Assembly: GCA_944989445.1 (NCBI GenBank)
Contig: CALYLW010000689.1
Coordinates: 310,001-374,000 of the forward strand
Source of the DNA: Ampullaceana balthica
Taxonomy: Eukaryota; Mollusca; Gastropoda; Lymnaeidae
Length of the DNA: 64,000 bases
Reading direction: 5' to 3'
Shown: in pieces, positions 24,236-37,375 of the stretch
Layout: the number at the start of each line of letters is the position of its first letter
How positions within the stretch are numbered: the first letter of the stretch is position 1
Program-made: the position numbers and the translations under genes
The notes under the pieces: generated by a model
What the model was told of the DNA's origin: nothing
Database searches by the model: none
The model's input: only the letters and a program-made list of their open reading frames with translations

Positions 24236-25280
24236 AACATATTTTAATACGCAGTGAAGACGACAGTAAATGAACACTTATCAATCAATAGTTAAGATTA
24301 TTATTTTATTGAAATTGTTGGATGACATAATTTGTAATGTATCCAAATATACATAAATAATACAATTATATAACTATATGGGTGTACAAATAGGCACTGC
24401 ATTTTGTCAATGAGAAAGACCACTTTACCTGAAATAAATTTTTATTTTCAACATCTGATGTGCACTTCAATTTATTTGCCCGTAATGGCGTAATCCCTGC
24501 ACCACGAAGCACCGGTACACATATATTTTATCAATTGCGTTGTTCTTGAGAAAATTTAGGAGACAAGATAAGAATAGTTAATTTCTTTTAACTCTTTTGA
24601 AAGTTAATATACAATACTACGATACATATAATTGTTAACTTGTGTTACTAAAACAACAACACTCTTTTTAGTAACTTAAACTTACGTTTACAAAAATATT
24701 ACATTCAAATAAAATATATTTTAAATATTACATTTATTTATACTTACAGAAGCTATGAAATTAATATATTAAGATTAATGTATATGTATCTTTAATTATT
24801 TTAGCAATGTATGTTCTCTGAAAATATAACACTATAAATTTATATAAGTGGCACGCCACTTAACTTCGATCCCTATATTTAGGGATACAATTAAATTGAA
24901 ATGCAATGATTTTCTTACTTATTGGTTAAAACTAAATACAAACATATTTTTTAATGTATTGTTTGCTATTTTTCGATTTCTAATGTTTCTTAAGATTGAT
25001 AACTTGAACTTTGAAATACAAAAATCAACATAATTATAATTGACTTCGTTACTCACACAATCATTGACTGTTAATGCCATTAAAAAAATATTAATAAAAA
25101 TCAGGCCCAACATTTGACACCTTTTTTTCTTACGCAGTTTTAGAAAAACAATTCATAGTTCCAGTCGTTGACGATGAAGAAATAGGTGAAGTAAAGTAGT
25201 TACCGCCCACGACCATAAAGTCCAGTGAAGGCAAGAACTTATTCTTTGCAAAATTGTTTAATTGACATGTAGCATATGGA

Positions 25281-25529
25281 CGCGGTGGTCGAGTGGCAGC
25301 GCACTGGACTGTCGTACCGATGGTCACGGGTTCGAATCCGTGTGAAGGGTTTGTTCCCGGTGCCTAGGGCGTCCCTGAGTCACCCCGCTCCGAATGTTGT
25401 AGTGTTAGGCGGCTGGGTAATGCGTGGAACCCACAAAGCCGTGGCCTGTGAATGCTGCATCACTTGCGAACAGATCATCTGTCATGGTCTGTGGACGCAA
25501 CTATCTTCTGCATAGAAGGAGCGTCTGTA

Positions 25530-25560
<31 letters not shown>

Positions 25561-25575
25561 AGATAAGATAAGATA
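25281..25575 (+). mobile_element. tRNA-derived SINE, copy 2 (nested in hAT)
   Basis: Same family as 21975-22263, with A and B boxes intact and a body shortened in places (GAAGGGTTTG versus GAAGGCAAGGGTTTG). Tail GAAGGAGCGTCTGTATAGAT followed by about nine GATAA repeats. Long pure tail suggests a recent insertion. Confidence 0.88.
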
Positions 25576-25732
25576 TGCTAACCAAATTCATGCCAAAAGT
25601 TTTAGGGCTGTGTGCCATGTTAGGGCTCATGTGGCTACCACGTCTGTACAGGGAAAGTAGTGCACCCTGGTTCAATTGAAAAACTCCCGCCGGTCCGCCA
25701 TACTATAAAGTCTTAGAAGCATTGCTATAGAG

Positions 25733-25958
25733 GCCAACCAAAAAGTGATTATTATTATGAATGATTTAAAATATGTTTACAAATATATGCAAATGCGTTT
25801 CGTGTGACAGATGTAACGATCTGCTGTCAATGAATGCCATACAAAGTTTAACGCGTATACGTATAGCATATTACAGAACTATTTTTTTTTAATGACGTCA
25901 TCACCATGTCTAATATGACATTAACTCCCGTTATCCTTTGAATGTATTCCAAATAACA
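25733..25958. other. Non-coding AT-rich spacer
   Basis: Nothing recognised. Confidence 0.4.
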
Positions 25959-26715
25959 CGTTAAAACAACCCTGAATGTGCGTTAAAACAACCCTGACTT
26001 GTGCGTTAAAACAACCCTGACTTGTGCGTTAAAACAACCCCGACTTGTGCGTTAAAACAACCCTGACTTGTGCGTTAAAACAACCCTGACTTGTGCGTTA
26101 AAACCACCCTGAATGTGCGTTAAAACAACCCTGACTTGTGCGTTAAAACAACCCTGACTTGTGCGTTAAAACAACCCTGACTTGTGCGTTAAAACAACCC
26201 GACTTGTGCGTTAAAACAACCCTGACTTGTGCGTTAAAACAACCCTGACTTGTGCGTTAAAACAACCCTGACTTGTGCGTTAAAACAACCCTGAATGTGC
26301 GTTAAAACAACCCTGACTTGTGCGTTAAAACAACCCTGACTTGTGCGTTAAAACAACCCTGACTTTGCGTTAAAACAACCCTGACTTGTGCGTTAAAACA
26401 ACCCTAAATGTGCGTTAAAACAACCCTGACTTGTGCGTTAAAACAACCCTGACTTGTGCGTTAAAACAACCCTGACTTGTGCGTTAAAACAACCCTGACT
26501 TGTGCGTTAAAACAACCCTGACTTGTGCGTTAAAACAACCCTGACTTGTGCGTTAAAACAACCCTGACTTGTGCGTTAAAACAACCCTGAATGTGCGTTA
26601 AAACAACCCTGACTTGTGCGTTAAAACAACCCTGACTTGTGCGTTAAAACAACCCTGACTTGTGCGTTAAAACAACCCTGACTTGTGCGTTAAAACAACC
26701 CTGACTTGTGCGTTA
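25959..26715. repeat. 23-bp minisatellite, about 33 copies
   Basis: Unit GTGCGTTAAAACAACCCTGA plus CTT. A shorter CTGAAT variant recurs at irregular intervals (25973, 26110, 26292, 26588). Confidence 0.95.
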
Positions 26716-27056
26716 CATCTGTCAACTATGACGCCACCCAAAATGCACACTGGGTCAGTGACAATGTCACTCTAATGGACTTGAGAATATAACTTAAAGC
26801 TGCAAACCTTATACAAAATAAAAAATCAAACATGTACCGCAGTTATTATATTTAGTCTGGTCTATAGATTTATGTCACAATTATCTATTTGTAATAACAT
26901 GTTCTTCTGTTTATTCTATATTTGAATGTATTTATCTGAATTTGAAAGTACATATATATCTTTCAATTTATCGATATTTTTATTTGAACGTGCTGATATG
27001 TATTTGAATGGGATTCTATGTTTTTACATGTACAAATATGTATTTGAATGTATATA

Positions 27057-27789
27057 CAGTCGGACCTCGCTAAGTCGAAACCACCCTATATCGAATTAAT
27101 TGTTAGTTCCCGGCCAAAGCCCATAAGACCAATGTATTTTAGATCTCCTTAACTCGAAGATTATTTTTTGGCTTCCGGCCTCTCTTAGTCGAGTTTTCCA
27201 AGGCGCTTTGGTTATTATTCTGGGGAAACATTTCAGAGCACGTGTTCCGTGTTACAACTCCGCGCCCCTTTGCTACATTCTGTAACTCTTTTTAAAAATA
27301 AAAATCTTAACCCCCCCTCCCCATCCCACTGTCGAAAGAATAAAATGTGGGGGAGGGAGGGGGGAAGGTGTCTTCTCTAACATCGACGCCAAAACGAAGT
27401 TAACAAACTTTTTTTTGTCTCGAAAGGTAAGCTGTTTGATTGTACTTTTCGATAGTACAGTACATGCATCCGTACGCAACGATAATATAAAAACGGCTAC
27501 AATACGGTAATCAAGCCGGAAAAACATTGTCCATGATTAACCTGCGTAATTTTGGTTAGTTTTTTTGCTTTGCTTCTTTGTTTTTTGTTGAATTTTAAAT
27601 ATCATTAAAAACACGTTGAAGATACCAATATATATATTATGTTGTTATAATTATAAGCTGTAAAATCAATGCGTCGGCATAAAGAAAGCGTTGAATAGTT
27701 GCTATAACTAAATGTGTACGTCATTGGCCAAATGTGTATGTTGGATTTTTTTTCCAGGTCCTTTTGAGTTCGACTTAGCGAGATCGATG
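27057..27789. mobile_element. pogo/Tigger-like (Tc1-mariner) non-autonomous element
   Basis: Left end CAGTCGGACCTCGCTAAGTC GAA after TATA; right end TTCGACTTAGCGAGATCGATG. Such CAGT..CCTCG..AAGTCGAA inverted ends are typical of pogo/Tigger families. A subterminal second copy of the motif (CTTAACTCGAAG, CTTAGTCGAG) occurs at about 27146-27196. No transposase readable. Confidence 0.75.
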
Positions 27790-28399
27790 ATAGCAGACAT
27801 ATTTCCAATCCCGGGAATAGATCGATATTGATCTACAATGGTAGATCACAGCCCCATCACTACGTCCTTGCACACCCCCCCTGCTCTTCCATTTCGGGCC
27901 GTGTCGCGCGTGGCACGTTTTCAAACCTGTTTGCTCCGTCATCAGAACTTGTCGTCCACCATGATCCAATCCCGACCGAGGGAATGCTCAGTGTTTGTCG
28001 GGGAGGGCTGGCATTAGGGCGCTGGGGCGCCGTCTTCGCCTGAAACAATCTGCACATCTGCCCCGCTCCGAGTGTCGTCTGCTCTGCCATGGTCAACATT
28101 GATTTTGGTATCGGCTTACGTTTTCTCGTGCCTGATAGAAATACCCGGGCCAGGAATCCAAGCGACGGTGGGTGGCAGTTGGGTGGAACTGGATACCGGT
28201 GGATAAACGGTCCGAAGATGACAGATATCAGGGGTCAAGGGAGTCGCCCCAGATAGGTTAATGGGGGCCAGAGATTTCATAACGTTTGCTCAGTGGCAGG
28301 CCGCCATTGCATGGGGTCCGGTTTAGCCACAAAACCTTTTTTTCTCTTTTAATATGTATTTTTGATGCGGTTTTCAGGGAAACTTTCAGATGAGTGACC
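27790..28399. other. GC-rich single-copy block
   Basis: 27840-28310 is GC-rich with open frames on both strands, but none resembles a known protein. Could be regulatory; function unknown. Confidence 0.35.
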
Positions 28400-28429
28400 T
28401 TTAGTGGTTGAAATTATTATGAAATCTCT

Positions 28430-28738
28430 ATCTATTTTCTCTCTCCCTATTTCTCTCTCTCTCATTCTTTTTATTTCTATTTCTCTATTACTATTTCTCT
28501 CTTTTTTCTATTTCTCGTTCTTTCTTTCTCTCTTTCTCCCCCTCTCTCTCTCTTTCTCTCGCTCTCTTTTCCTTTCCCTCTGTCTCTTTTCCCCTCCCCC
28601 TTCTCTTTTCCCCTCCCCCTCTTTCTTTCTCTATCTATCCATATGTCTCTCTATGACCATTTCTCTTTTTATCTCTCTCTCTGTACTCTCTGTATCTCTC
28701 TCTGTATCTCTCTCTGTCTCTCTCTCTTTCTCTCTAAT
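28430..28738. repeat. Pyrimidine-rich (CT)n low complexity
   Basis: CTCTCT/TTTCTC runs; the open frame here is compositional. Confidence 0.9.
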
Positions 28739-28769
28739 ATACAACTAGTTCATGTCGTGATGTCCATCG

Positions 28770-28877
28770 GTGTCCACTGTTGCCTTCTTGTCCACTGTTG
28801 CCGTCGTGTCCACTGTTGCCGTCGTGTCCACTGTTGCCGTCGTGTCCATGGTTGCCGTCGTGTCCACTGTTGCCGTC
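28770..28877. repeat. 18-bp tandem repeat, six copies
   Basis: Unit GTGTCCACTGTTGCCGTC with few substitutions. Confidence 0.9.
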
Positions 28878-28879
28878 CT

Positions 28880-31000
28880 GACATTCAATAAAAAGCCCAA
28901 GACACAAAAACCTTCTATAAGTTTATCATGAAAACGTATTTCAATCGCCCCTCCCCCCCCTCACTCGCTTTTTCTCATGCTCACTTGTGACAGATCAGGA
29001 AAGTGGTGACTCCTCGTGGTGACTCCTCATGGTGACTCCTCAGTGCTGACTCTTCTTGTCTTAAACTTCAGCGCACCGTCCCCCACAATTCAAGGTCAAT
29101 TCTGACCTATTAAGGCGTTTTTAAATTTCAAAATTATTAAAAATTAAAGTTTAAAACCTTTTAATTTCTTCTTTTTTAAAAAAAAATGATATATTGCTTC
29201 GTTTCTTCGCCCTTTTCTTCAAATCATATGTGGCCCTTACGAAGAAGTCAGTCGCCAAAGATCCCAGTTAAAACTAAAACACCAGTATGTGAAATTTGCG
29301 AGGCTGCCCAGGGAAAGGTTTAATGCTAACAATGGCGTGTTTGCGGCTGGACAACACTGGAGTAAATCTAGACTTGAGAGTATGCACAATCATAACGTCC
29401 TGTTCTAAAGAAAACACTGCCTCGGGGGTGGGGGCCCCGGTCCCCTCCTACAGTGTGTGTCTACATTAATACAGAGTCTGAGGGGCAGAGGGTGGGGGGG
29501 GGGCTCAACGGTGAGTGTGTACGTTCATCAGGTCGGCGGATTTGTTTTATCGTTGTAAGTCACACATAGATGGCGCCAGCAGGGACTTCAGTGGGAACGT
29601 TGGGGTGGGAAAAAGTATTTGTGTGTGTGTGGGTTGGGGGGGGGGCTTTCCCTCTTTCTTTTAAAATACTTAAATATTCTTTTTAAAAAAATGAAGAAAA
29701 AAAATGAAATAAATTGGAACAAAACATAATACAGCAATGGGAAAAATAAAGAGATGTGCTTTTTTTTTAGCTATTAAATTTATTCTTTTTAAGTGAAGTG
29801 AGACTGTACAAGGAATATCAATATACTAATAATAACTCATTAGTCATGGACACCAGCATCGAAACTTACGCAAGAGTTTCTCAAGCAACTAAAACATTTC
29901 ATTAAATAAACATCATTGTAATCATAGCGTGGTATCGATAGACAAAGTTTGATCAAACTAAAGAACTTGTTCTGATTGCCGACCGTCATTTATTTCTTGC
30001 CTATATTTTAAAAAAAAATGTCCTACTGACTTGTGGGAAAACTAACTAAGTGCCCTTGAGTCAGAACGAGGCTCTGCGGCAGACGTCAAATATGATAAGA
30101 CAAACAACGGGGATCTCAGAGCGAGATCAAAGGTGACGCAAGAATGGAACCGGGGAGAGAATGCAAAGAACATTTCGGGGAGGGGACACTACTGAATTTA
30201 CTTTTCAAGACCTGAGAAGGTCCTAATAGGACATAAGTTGTCTGCAAACGGTGCGCTGCAGCCTCGGTCAATATTGGAGCAGAAACCGGCGCGGACTGTG
30301 TGCGCATAAATATTGTATTTTTTTACAAACCAAACCATGGAGATGAAAAGATTTTTGGTGACTCACGTGTTATATCTAGTGCACCGTACCAACATGAATA
30401 TCGTTTATTTAAATTATTAAATTTTTAATGCGTGTTTGTAGTGACTTCAAAGTACATGACTGAGCCGCCGTGGAACTAGTGGCTTGGTCAGTCAGTCAGT
30501 CAAAGTGACGATGTTATGTTCCAATTAAACCGGATACACATTTCGATGTCTGAGCTGGATGAATTGTTGACCCACGAATAGCGTATATGTTTGGTGCGGT
30601 ATTTTTTTTTAAAATATCGTTTCATGCTAATTGAAACGTAGACTTGATCAATGTGCGATTTTAAAGTCGAGGTTCAAAAATTATTTTTTTTCATGTTGGC
30701 AAGGCTGGTGTACAGGGGATTGGGGCGTGGGGAGGTGGTGGTGCGAGGCAGGAATGTGGCGGAGGGGATAGGGTTGCGGCAATATATCGTAATCGTCACT
30801 TAAAGGTACGTTTTTGTTGAGAAACTATCATTTAGGTTTGGATGTTCCCGTAGTCACGTCCCTATTTTTAGAGGGTTGTTTATAGTTTATACGGTATTTA
30901 AGAACAGAAATTTATTTCAAGTTCTCCGCTAGATGGTTTATTTTTTTTAACAAAAAAACAAAGTAAGATGTGATTCCAATTATTTAGGTCTTATCATGAA
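28880..31000. other. Non-coding stretch with a GC-richer candidate regulatory block
   Basis: 29000-29055 has about four 15-bp repeats (GGTGACTCCTC). 30060-30310 is GC-richer, single-copy and includes GATAAG, ACAAACAA and GATCAAAGG words. No exon recognised. Confidence 0.4.
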
Positions 31001-32596
31001 GGCATTTAGATATAGCAGTTACTGGCATTTAGATATAGCAGTTACTGGCATTTAGATATAGCAGTTACTGGCGTTTAGATATAGCAGTTACTGGCGTTTA
31101 GATATAGCAGTTACTGGCATTTAGATATAGCAGTTACTGGCGTTTAGATATAGCAGTTACTGGCATTTAGATATAGCAGTTACTGGCATTTAGATATAGC
31201 AGTTACTGGCATTTAGATATAGCAGTTACTGGCGTTTAGATATAGCAGTTACTGGCGTTTAGATATAGCAGTTACTGGCATTTAGATATAGCAGTTACTG
31301 GCATTTAGATATAGCAGTTACTGGCATTTAGATATAGCAGTTACTGGCATTTAGATATAGCAGTTACTGGCATTTAGATATAGCAGTTACTGGCATTTAG
31401 ATATAGCAGTTACTGGCGTTTAGATATAGCAGTTACTGGCGTTTAGATATAGCAGTTACTGGCGTTTAGATATAGCAGTTACTGGCATTTAGATATAGCA
31501 GTTACTGGCGTTTAGATATAGCAGTTACTGGCATTTAGATATAGCAGTTACTGGCATTTAGATATAGCAGTTACTGGCATTTAGATATAGCAGTTACTGG
31601 CATTTAGATATAGCAGTTACTGGCATTTAGATATAGCAGTTACTGGCATTTAGATATAGCAGTTACTGGCATTTAGATATAGCAGTTACTGGCGTTTAGA
31701 TATAGCAGTTACTGGCATTTAGATATAGCAGTTACTGGCGTTTAGATATAGCAGTTACTGGCATTTAGATATAGCAGTTACTGGCGTTTAGATATAGCAG
31801 TTACTGGCATTTAGATATAGCAGTTACTGGCATTTAGATATAGCAGTTACTGGCATTTAGATATAGCAGTTACTGGCATTTAGATATAGCAGTTACTGGC
31901 ATTTAGATATAGCAGTTACTGGCATTTAGATATAGCAGTTACTGGCATTTAGATATAGCAGTTACTGGCGTTTAGATATAGCAGTTACTGGCATTTAGAT
32001 ATAGCAGTTACTGGCGTTTAGATATAGCAGTTACTGGCGTTTAGATATAGCAGTTACTGGCATTTAGATATAGCAGTTACTGGCGTTTAGATATAGCAGT
32101 TACTGGCATTTAGATATAGCAGTTACTGGCGTTTAGATATAGCAGTTACTGGCATTTAGATATAGCAGTTACTGGCATTTAGATATAGCAGTTACTGGCA
32201 TTTAGATATAGCAGTTACTGGCATTTAGATATAGCAGTTACTGGCATTTAGATATAGCAGTTACTGGCATTTAGATATAGCAGTTACTGGCATTTAGATA
32301 TAGCAGTTACTGGCGTTTAGATATAGCAGTTACTGGCATTTAGATATAGCAGTTACTGGCGTTTAGATATAGCAGTTACTGGCGTTTAGATATAGCAGTT
32401 ACTGGCATTTAGATATAGCAGTTTACTGGCATTTAGATATAGCAGTTACTGGCATTTAGATATAGCAGTTACTGGCATTTAGATATAGCAGTTACTCGCA
32501 TTTAGATATAGCAGTTACTGGCGTTTAGATATAGCAGTTACTGGCGTTTAGATATAGCAGTTACTGGCGTTTAGATTATAGCAGTTTACTGGCGTT
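31001..32596. repeat. 23-bp minisatellite, about 69 copies, two unit types
   Basis: Unit GGCATTTAGATATAGCAGTT plus ACT. Almost the only variation is A or G in the fourth base (GGCA/GGCG). The A/G order contains exact repeats of 16 units offset by 15 (345 bp). Edge units at 32420 and 32570-32596 carry single insertions. Confidence 0.97.
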
Positions 32597-33269
32597 CTGT
32601 ATGTGATCAAACCACTAGATTGGATGTTAATTGAAAATAGATTTATAAAACGATTTAGCACGTTGGCTCCATTTGAATCAATTTCACAACTTTATGTAAC
32701 TGTAGAATCTTTTTCGAGCCTTGTTTTTTTTAACTGTAACTTTTGATACTTAGTTTCCCCTTCTTATATCATGTATTTCTAATTGCTTATGCCCATCTCT
32801 CTGCATTATGTTTCTCTTTGTTTTTCTTTGATGTTTTTTTTTAATCTCTAGTTAATTATTTTTTAATGGTATATATAGAAGGTAAATTTTAATGTAAATA
32901 CTTGTGATTTGTACCGATGAAGATATTTGCCGAAACATTTACATAGTATGTATTTGTTCATTAATAAAGCTTTAATTTATTGTTTTAAGCACACCATTCG
33001 TTTGTGTATCTTTATTATAACAGAAATGCATGTTGTTTTTCATACAATATATATATATGTATTCTCAGATTCCACTTTAGTAACTGTCCTAGAGGGGAGA
33101 ACACAATACAGACATATCAAACTAAACACTGGACGGTGTTTTAAAGGATGGTCGTGACAGAACAGGATAGAGCTTGGAAGAACTAACAATACAAGCTATG
33201 TAGCATAGTCTCTATGGCCATCATGGAACTAAAAAAAAATGACTGATGAAATGTTAAATTTTTTTTTAT
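32597..33269. other. Non-coding AT-rich stretch
   Basis: About 32916-32950 contains GATGAAGATATTTGCCGAAA, similar to the retroelement-end motif at 16050-16095. Nothing else recognised. Confidence 0.4.
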
Positions 33270-33486
33270 CATTGATTACGTTCCCAGCAGAAGATTATTT
33301 CGTCATACCTTTCAAACAAGAACGCATATACCAGGCTGGAAAGTTACGCAGCGTTCACAGGTGCGGGCTATGAGGGGATGGTGTGGCAGAATGCCCAGGC
33401 CAGCAGCCTTTATTTCGGAGCTGGGTCAACGCAGGGACTCGCACCCGCGACTCTAAATACGCCAGCGCATGCCAATCGACCACCGT
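33270..33486 (-). mobile_element. tRNA-derived SINE, diverged copy 3
   Basis: Minus strand: A box TGGTCGATTGG, B box GGTGCGAGTCC, then CCTGTGAACGCTGC and AATAATCTTCTGC, matching the body and tail of the SINE at 21975-22263. GATAA tail absent. Older copy of the same family. Confidence 0.7.
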
Positions 33487-35109
33487 AATATCGAATGGTT
33501 ATTCCTTGTGAAAGGTCAACAATTGGTTAGCGCCATTTTACCGCAAAAAATTAGGAAATATTGATGCAAGAAGAAACAGATCGCCATAGGTCTACGACTG
33601 AGTAGATCGTTAGGGTTTTGTAAAAATAATACTAGAAATGTGTCCCTTGATTTTCCATGATCTTTTAAGTAAGCCTAAAATGAAACAAATTACATTGACA
33701 AACATTTTCTTTACAGCCTGATTGTAAAAAGGCGCTGATAAAATAAAGTTTAAAAAACATTTTTTTTTAAATTAAGGAGAAGAAAATCTATTTGAAACTA
33801 ATTGTTAAGTACATTGTTTTAACTTCAATGTGGTTTATTAGAAATTTTTTTGGATATTTAACATTTCAATCTTTTTCTTATTCTTTAAAGTAATAAAAAA
33901 TATGAAAACTGTTGACATGTATAATGCATTATGTGAGCAGGTATCATCAGTTGATTTTGTAGTTTTATCGACTTGTTTCTCGGTTGGTATATTTGATACT
34001 TGAATCATAATGAAAATGAGAAGTCACTCGTGGAATGTCGAAGGGGCAAAACGGGATGGGGAAATTAGTTATTGTGAGGAGTTGCTGGGGGAATAGCATC
34101 ATTTTGACTTTGACTTCAAGATGAGAACGACATCGAAATGACATGACAGCGCCATCCGCATGCCATGATTACGTCATTGACATAACATGACATGACAACG
34201 TAATTGGATGAAATGTAGTATTACGTTAGTGTGACACTGTAAATTAGCCCGACAAAACTAGTCAGAGCGAGATACCTGTGATGTAGGAAGATAAATATTT
34301 TTGTTTAACCAAAGTTAGGTAACTTTTAGAGCACCTGGCACGGATTAACACCCACCCCAACTAAAAGCACGCACATAAAAGAACTCTAGGCTTGTTGGAA
34401 AGTTTGTGAAGTATTTCTGACAGTGCAAAACACAGCTGTTAATCGCCTAACATGTACAAAGTGACTGAACAAACTTTTACTATTCACACGGCTTAAGGAG
34501 AGACTGGATAAAGAAAAAAGAAACACAATTTCTTTCCTTATTTCCTTACAGTTTTTTTTCTTTTTCCCCCACCAGCTAAATTATAACGGGTGGTTCCTCG
34601 ATTGACTCGTGAGATACCAGAACCTCAAATAAAGTCGCTTGTTCGTGGAATCAAAAAGTCGCAGGATTGGGCGGCAATGTGGGAGTTGACAGACAAATTT
34701 GGCCGTCAATGGAAGATCTTTTCACGGCATTCATCGTGGACTCCGGCCGTGGCCAGGAGAGCTCAAACACTCGGTGCTCAATGTGAGGAGCTTGTAGTGA
34801 CTTGTAAGGATGGTTACTTCCATACTTAACCTCCGACACCCGCCTCTGAGGTCGGTTAAAAAACGACCCCCGGAAGTATTTTCCAGAAAAACAACTTCGG
34901 GTAACACCGTGGAGTTTGTTCTGGCAACACTGTGACGTATATCCGTTCATTCTTGTCTCACGGCTGGTGAAAACGAAAGTGAACCTTCTCGGTACATAAG
35001 ACCTATTGAGCTGGCTGCTGTTCAGCACCAACTAATATTCTAATTATTTATTCTGTTTGACATTGCGGAAGAGAAAAAAAAAGGTATAAAGTGAAAGAAA
35101 AGAAAGATA
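33487..35109. other. Non-coding stretch with GC-richer block
   Basis: 34590-35010 is GC-richer and non-repetitive (contains GTTGACAGACAAATTTGGCC). The open frames on both strands match no family I know. Rest AT-rich. Confidence 0.4.
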
Positions 35110-35140
35110 CGGTCGTGTGCGTGTGTGTGTGTGTGTGTGC

Positions 35141-35202
<62 letters not shown>

Positions 35203-35212
35203 AAGAGAGAGA
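35110..35212. repeat. (GT)n(GA)n microsatellite
   Basis: GTGTGT run followed by a long GAGAGA run with a few A insertions. Confidence 0.95.
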
Positions 35213-35437
35213 CACTGAGTAAAGACAGGAATGTCTTGCGGCTATGAGGACAGCACTAGCAATTTGCAGTGTGCTCACAGCTTGGTAAATTTGCTTTGTT
35301 CAATCCAAAGTAGTCCATCGTCTCGCTGGCGTATTGACACAAAGCTAAGAAGTGTGTGCTCTGGTTTTTAATCTGACACGCAAAAATTCTCCCCTTGTCT
35401 TTTTCACGTTTCAATTTCTTGTTTCTCCGCGGCGTTG

Positions 35438-35780
35438 TACATCAGGTAGCCGAGGAGAAGGTCGTTTATCAGGAAGTTGAAGGGGAGGTCACTTCTCAGG
35501 TAGTCGAAGAAGAGGTCATTCGTCCTTTAATTGAAGATAAAAAGTTTGAAACAATAGGTCATTCATTAGGTTATCTAAAAAGAAGGTCTTTTAAATGTAA
35601 ATAAGAGAGCCATTAATCAGGTATTCCTCAAGGGAAGTTCATTCACCAGATATTCACAGAATATCATTCAACAGGTTATGGTAGACAAAGCGATGGTCAT
35701 TTTTTAGGGAGACAAAGAGGTAATTAATCAGGCAGTCAAAGAGGTCATTCAAAGGTAGTCAAAGAGAATGTCATTGTTTT
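35438..35780. repeat. Degenerate about 30-bp tandem repeat
   Basis: Loose copies of TCAGGTAGTCGAAGAAGAGG TCATT with many substitutions and indels; probably an old minisatellite. Confidence 0.6.
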
Positions 35781-36493
35781 TTTTATTAAGTTTGCATTCC
35801 AGCCATTCATGACATGGTGGTCACATGAGGACCGCTGACACAGTAGACCATGTTACGGTAGCTGACCCTTTCATTCTGTTAGGGACACATACTACAGTCC
35901 AGCGTGATGACCAGTCCTGCAGTACCACAAACAACGTGGTAAGTAAGGTCTAATCATACACCGGATTCCGGGCACTTGTTTGCACAGAATATGACGAGCT
36001 ATTTGTTGAGTGTGAGCGATTGGTTGAGAGAGGGTATGTCGTACACGGGGTGGAGACCACTGGTCCGGGCGATCATGACTTCAAAGAATGGCGAGGACTA
36101 TCTCCTTTTGTTTGTTCGACTCTCCAATTTCGGGCCGTCGATTACTAAAAACAAACAAGGGGCAGAGAACCCAAGATGCTACCCATACACGACTACGTGA
36201 GATCTCGGCTACCCTCAGTTCTCTTCCCCTGACGTTGGAGACCAGCTAGAGGTGAAGGGCAGATAACCTGTCGCAAGGGATTATTTTTAAAAAAAAACAA
36301 ACTTTTCTTCCTTGTTCTAATTCAATAGATCATGTACTTGCCTTTCTCTCTATGCTAACTTTCACTATGTTTAAAAAAAATCGTTGTCATTGTTAATATA
36401 ATTTATAGCATAGAACAAACGACTTTCTAATTAAGAGTTTCATATATATGATGACATTTCAAACCCATAATACTGTAAGTCTTTAATAGTTGA
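35781..36493. other. Non-coding stretch
   Basis: Moderately GC-rich at 35940-36260, AT-rich after. No exon recognised. Confidence 0.4.
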
Positions 36494-36818
36494 TTTGTAC
36501 TGACCTCTGAGACTTATTTGTATTGACCTCTGAGACTTATTTGTATTGACCTCTGAAACTTATTTGTGTTGACATCTGAGACTTATTTGTATTGACATCT
36601 GAGACTTATTTGTATTGACATCTGAGACTTATTTGTATTGACCTCTGAGACTTATTTGTATTGACCTCTGAGACTTATTTGTATTGACCTCTGAGACTTA
36701 TTTGTATTGACCTATGAGACTTATTTGTATTGACCTCTGAGACTTATTTGTATTGACCTCTGAGATTTATTTGTATTGACATCTGAGACTTATTTGTATT
36801 GACCTCTGAGACTTATTT
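36494..36818. repeat. 23-bp minisatellite, 14 copies
   Basis: Unit CTTATTTGTATTGACCTCTG plus AGA, with an ACATCTG variant. Confidence 0.93.
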
Positions 36819-36904
36819 TCAATCAATATAACTTACAATGTCGATAATGTGATTAGTTCAACAAAACGAAAATTATCTATGACAAACGTTTCACGTGATA
36901 CCAC

Positions 36905-37375
36905 AATTCTAGATGGCCAACCATGCATACATTTGTATATGACGGGACAATATTCTGGATGGCCATCATTACATACATTCTATATTTATATATGACAGCA
37001 AATTTCTAGATGGGCAACATGACATGCATTAAAAATGACACAACACTATTAGATGGCCAGCATTGCAAACATTACATATGATACCATGAATCTAGACGGT
37101 CAACATCACATACATTATAAATGACTGATATATGACTATACCATTCTGGATGGCCAATACAGCATACATTATATATTTTTAAAAATTCGTGATGGCCAAA
37201 ATTACATTTATTTTATAATACACCCAAATTCTCAATGGCCAACATGACGAATATGAGATATAGGCTATAGGCTATATTATAGCAACACAATTCTAGATGG
37301 CAAACATGGTGCATATTTTTTAAAGCACCTCTAATTTAAATGGCCAACATGACGCATTCTATATATATGACCACA
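36905..37375. repeat. Old degenerate tandem repeat, about 55-bp unit
   Basis: Repeated core AATTCTAGATGGCCAACATG followed by ACATACATTATATATGAC, eight or nine diverged copies directly after the young 23-bp array. Confidence 0.65.

Larger units (their letters stand above)
22485..25724 (+). mobile_element. hAT transposon, 3.2 kb, decayed, with nested SINE
   Basis: Left end CAGTGTTACTCAATG followed by GGTCCGCGGACC; right end CCGGTCCGCC ... AGAAGCATTG. Exact 8-bp duplication CTATAGAG at 22477-22484 and 25725-25732. Contains a ZBED-type transposase N-terminus at about 23992-24235 and a SINE at 25281-25575. No catalytic region is readable. Confidence 0.85.

Noticed and set aside
28404..28748. 114-codon serine/leucine-rich forward open frame resembling a membrane protein
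   Set aside because: Pure CT-rich low complexity; the hydrophobic look follows from TTT/CTC codons.
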